Program-made: the position numbers and the translations under genes
In this document: positions 61,373 through 64,000 of the stretch, piece by piece
Layout of the letters: every line of letters starts with the position of its first letter
Numbering within the stretch: position 1 is the first letter of the stretch
NCBI GenBank assembly: GCA_963681505.1
Contig: OY811989.1
Coordinates: 5,039,835-5,103,834 of the forward strand
From: Eunapius fragilis
Taxonomy: Eukaryota > Porifera > Demospongiae > Spongillida > Spongillidae
DNA: 64,000 nt
Reading direction: 5' to 3'
Notes under the pieces: generated by a model
The model's input: the letters and a program-made list of their open reading frames with translations, nothing else
Told to the model about the DNA's origin: nothing
Database searches by the model: none

Positions 61373-61432
61373 CGCTTGAATACAAATTCATTAAGCGATA
61401 CAGCTCTCAATAGGGTTAAAGAACTGCATTCT

Positions 61433-61458
61433 CCCCCCCCCCCCCCCCCCTCCCCCCC
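61433..61458 (+). repeat. C-run in a gene gap
   Basis: About 25 C with one T between the DDIAS-like gene and the BEACH gene. The gap (61373-61595) holds no other feature. Confidence 0.9.
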
Positions 61459-61595
61459 GACGCACTCGTCCCCAATAGTAGTACATTATTAGCTGTCTTT
61501 GAATGTTCTAAAATGTTTCTCTGACAGAAATGGTGTACAGATTTATTAAAACGACAATAATAATAATAAATCAAACGCCTATACTGTTCACTGGA

Positions 61596-63056
61596 TTAGC
61601 AGTTGTACCACAGATGTGTTGAATAGACAATGATGCTACCAGACGCGAGGCCAGTGAAGATAAATTTCTGATCTTTGGAAATATGTAGGGATCGAATTGT
61701 GCTACCGCAGGTTTCATACACAAACTTCAGTTCCAAGTTATGGGTCTCAAATACCCAAACCTTACAGTCTATTCCACCACACACAACATAGCAGCCATCT
61801 TCTGAGACTGCCAGTGCCTAACAGGTAACAGAGAACAAAACGAACAGGTTACAGCAAGCAAATAACTAAAGGGAAAGCTGTGAACTCACATTGATCAGAC
61901 CTCACCTTTACCCACCCTCAGTCACCCCACAATACCACCCTCCCCCTCATTCACCCCACAATACCACCCTCACCCTCAGTCACCCCACAATACCCACCCT
62001 CAGTCACCTCACAATACCTACCCTCACCCACACTCAGTCACCCCACAATACCCACCCTCAGTCACCCCACAATACCCACCCTCACCCTCCTTCACCGTAT
62101 ACAACCTAACATTGATCAGTAAACGTAAATGAACCTTTTAATGCCCTCTTAATCTAACGTACCAGAATATTGTCCTGGAGGACGAGCTCACACAGGTGCC
62201 TTCCATTACAGGAGAACACAGACAGTGCTCCCTTTTGGTCTGCATAGTGTACCAAAATGTGACCATTGTTTGTGAAGGTGGTAAGGTGAGGGTGTGTCCA
62301 TTGAGAGGGTGGAAGGAGTTTATGTAACAACTCTCCCGTCAAGCTATGAACCAAACAACAACCAGCTGAAATAGGCAAGAAGGCATTAATTAGAGTGAGG
62401 GGATGTATGGAGTACGTGTTTTGTGGGAGTCTCACTTTTAGTTGCACTAACAACTATTCCAACGCTGACACTAACAGACACTGTTGTCACAGCTTGCTCG
62501 TGACCTGTGAGAAGAGCAACTGGGGCTGGGGAGGAGGAAGATGCTAAATGATCTTACAAGTGTACACACACATACACATACACATACACACATACACATG
62601 CAATTCATACTGACCCTGATCTTTTGAAGTTGGATTCAACACACCATCTTGTTTTCCACTCCATCGCCACAACAACACAGTGGCATCATGAGAGCCAGAT
62701 GCAATAAAGCCACACCCATCTGTGCCACAAAACCCCTTCTCTGGGCAGTAGGCAATACATGAGATGATTCCTCTGTGACCAAACACACTATGAACCATAG
62801 CTCCTGGGGAAGAGAGAAGGGGGGGGGGGGGGGGGAGGTGTATTAGGACATACAGCCATGCCCATGACCAACATAATGGTCACTGCACAAGCCTTCACAA
62901 CATTCTAACCTGATTCAGTTTCAAAGCATTTGAAACTTCTGTCCCAAAATCCGCAAATGAAAACAAACTCGTTATTTGGAGTGGCAGCTACAACACTGTT
63001 TGTAGGAACAACGCTCTGATCCAAAGAGACGCCAAGCTTTGGCCTACCACCCTTGG

Positions 63057-63110
<54 letters not shown>

Positions 63111-63916
63111 AGGTGTGTGTGCATGTGTGTGTATGTGTATGTGTGTGTGCATGTGTGTGTGTGTGTGTGCGTGTGTGCATGTGTGCATAATAGTGTTACA
63201 AGTGGAAGTGGAAGTGGGGGTGTACTCACCAAGCTGTGGGTCTGCCTCCAGTGATACCATATTTGGCTGATTAGCTGCGGTTGCTATAGAGATAGGGCGA
63301 TGATATAAACATACAAATTTTTAATGGCTTTTACAAATTTTTACACCCTGAGTCAAAAGTATCTTGCTCAAAGCTGTAGGGGTGTGGCTAAAGCTAAGCT
63401 GTAGGGTGTGGCTAAAGCTAAGCTGTAGGGGTGTGGCTAAAGCTAAGCTGTAGGGGTGTGGCTAAAGCTAAGCTGTAGGGGTGTGACTAAAGCTAAGCTG
63501 GAAGGGAGTGGCTGGAGCTAACCTGGAATGATGTTCCACCTGTTGAGGGAGTAGTTTTGAGTGCATGATACAGCTAGCACAGAGGAGCCATGAGTTGTCT
63601 CTGTCAACTGGACCAGCACTACAGGAGCATCAGGGGGTACCAGGGGGAGTGAGGACACTAGGCCTGGGGATGAGGACACACAGAATGAGGTACAAATACA
63701 AATGTGGATGTTGAAGATACATACTTGCGTCTTGGGGTTTCAATGGTTGATGAGGAAGCTCCTGCAGAACACATGGTAGTCATGTGACTTGACAATATGC
63801 ATGCATGACAGTCACATGACCCCAGTACAAACTAACCTTGATGGGAAAAGAACGACAAGAGTGTGGCTCCTGTAAGAGCTGTGTGGGTGTCTGTCCAAAC
63901 TGGCGGATTTGTTCCT
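61596..63916 (-). CDS. Neurobeachin/LRBA-type BEACH-WD40 protein, 3' part
   Basis: Exons in transcription order: 63916-63837, 63761-63725, 63663-63523, 63283-63230, 63056-62910, 62803-62615, 62525-62436, 62365-62163, 61817-61596; phases agree; the 5' part lies beyond the right edge. The first exon encodes the end of the BEACH domain ([17 protein letters not shown]). The rest is the C-terminal WD40 propeller: [92 protein letters not shown] and SIRS-type [20 protein letters not shown] before the stop. NBEA and LRBA end with SGMASGSIV in the same place, so the NBEA/LRBA branch fits better than NBEAL. The family scaffolds membrane traffic at Golgi and endosomes. Tandem with the DDIAS-like gene, 223 bp apart. 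Confidence 0.93.
61915..62100 (+). repeat. Tandem repeat in the last BEACH-gene intron
   Basis: Degenerate units of CACCCTCAGTCACCCCACAA plus TAC, about eight copies. Confidence 0.88.
63058..63190 (+). repeat. (GT)n microsatellite with GTGCAT variants
   Basis: GT tract abutting the acceptor of the BEACH-gene exon at 63056-62910; on the gene strand it is a CA tract running straight into ACACAG. Confidence 0.93.
63378..63536 (-). repeat. 25-bp repeat starting at a BEACH-gene donor
   Basis: On the gene strand the exon end and donor (CCAG then GTTAGCTCCAGCCACTCC) is the first copy. It is followed by about five units of CAGCTTAGCTTTAGCCACAC plus CCCTA. Confidence 0.87.
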
Positions 63917-64000
63917 CTAATCCCTTAGGGTGTGGGAGAGGTGTGATGGTTAGGTATGGATGTAATGGTTAGGGTGTGGGGTGTGATGGTTAGGGTGTGG

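Overview
The window is nuclear DNA of a non-bilaterian animal; a sponge (demosponge-like) fits best, though the phylum is an inference. It carries animal-specific adhesion and signalling genes (integrin-linked kinase, a gamma/delta/zeta-type sarcoglycan, a Gab/DOS-like PH docking adaptor, a neurobeachin/LRBA-type BEACH protein). These are split by many short GT-AG introns (about 50-600 bp), with small intergenic gaps and a very high load of micro- and minisatellites. All gene models below were built by hand from splice sites, phase agreement and recalled family sequences; no database search was run.

Layout. 0.7-6.7 kb: the first exon of a Gab-like gene on the minus strand and a complete nine-exon paralogue on the plus strand, head to head, with a tRNA-Ala(TGC) between them. 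7.5-9.0 kb: a VAMP7-like longin R-SNARE (+). 9.2-12.4 kb: an ADCK2-like UbiB kinase (-). 12.5-17.9 kb: ILK (+), only 62 bp from the ADCK2 start. 18.5-23.1 kb: a 31-bp satellite, several short palindromic (MITE-like) elements and a possible two-exon small gene. 23.4-28.4 kb: a Pro/Ala-rich coiled-coil gene of unknown function and an open repeat-coding exon. 28.4-38.1 kb: old, broken Ty3/Gypsy-type relics (-) with their own minisatellite. 38.4-43.6 kb: a 5-kb array of a 22-bp repeat. 43.7-46.9 kb: acylglycerol kinase AGK (-). 47.3-48.6 kb: sarcoglycan (+). 48.7-53.3 kb: splicing factor IK/RED (-). 53.4-59.7 kb: mismatch-repair MLH1 (+). 59.9-61.4 kb: a DDIAS/Noxin-like OB-fold gene (-). 61.6-64 kb: the 3' part of a BEACH-WD40 gene (-).

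Genes alternate head-to-head (Gab/Gab, ADCK2/ILK, AGK/sarcoglycan, IK/MLH1) and tail-to-tail (VAMP7/ADCK2, sarcoglycan/IK, MLH1/DDIAS), so several pairs probably share promoters or terminator regions. Functional themes are adhesion and cytoskeleton (ILK, sarcoglycan, Gab-like), mitochondria (ADCK2, AGK), vesicle traffic (VAMP7-like, BEACH) and genome maintenance/splicing (MLH1, DDIAS, IK).

The most unusual signal is that many intronic minisatellites have a real splice junction as their first or last unit. Each array repeats the donor (or in ILK the acceptor plus the first coding bases), so introns are filled with decoy splice sites. It occurs in Gab-like, VAMP7-like, ILK, MLH1 and BEACH genes and looks like a recurrent mode of intron growth in this genome.
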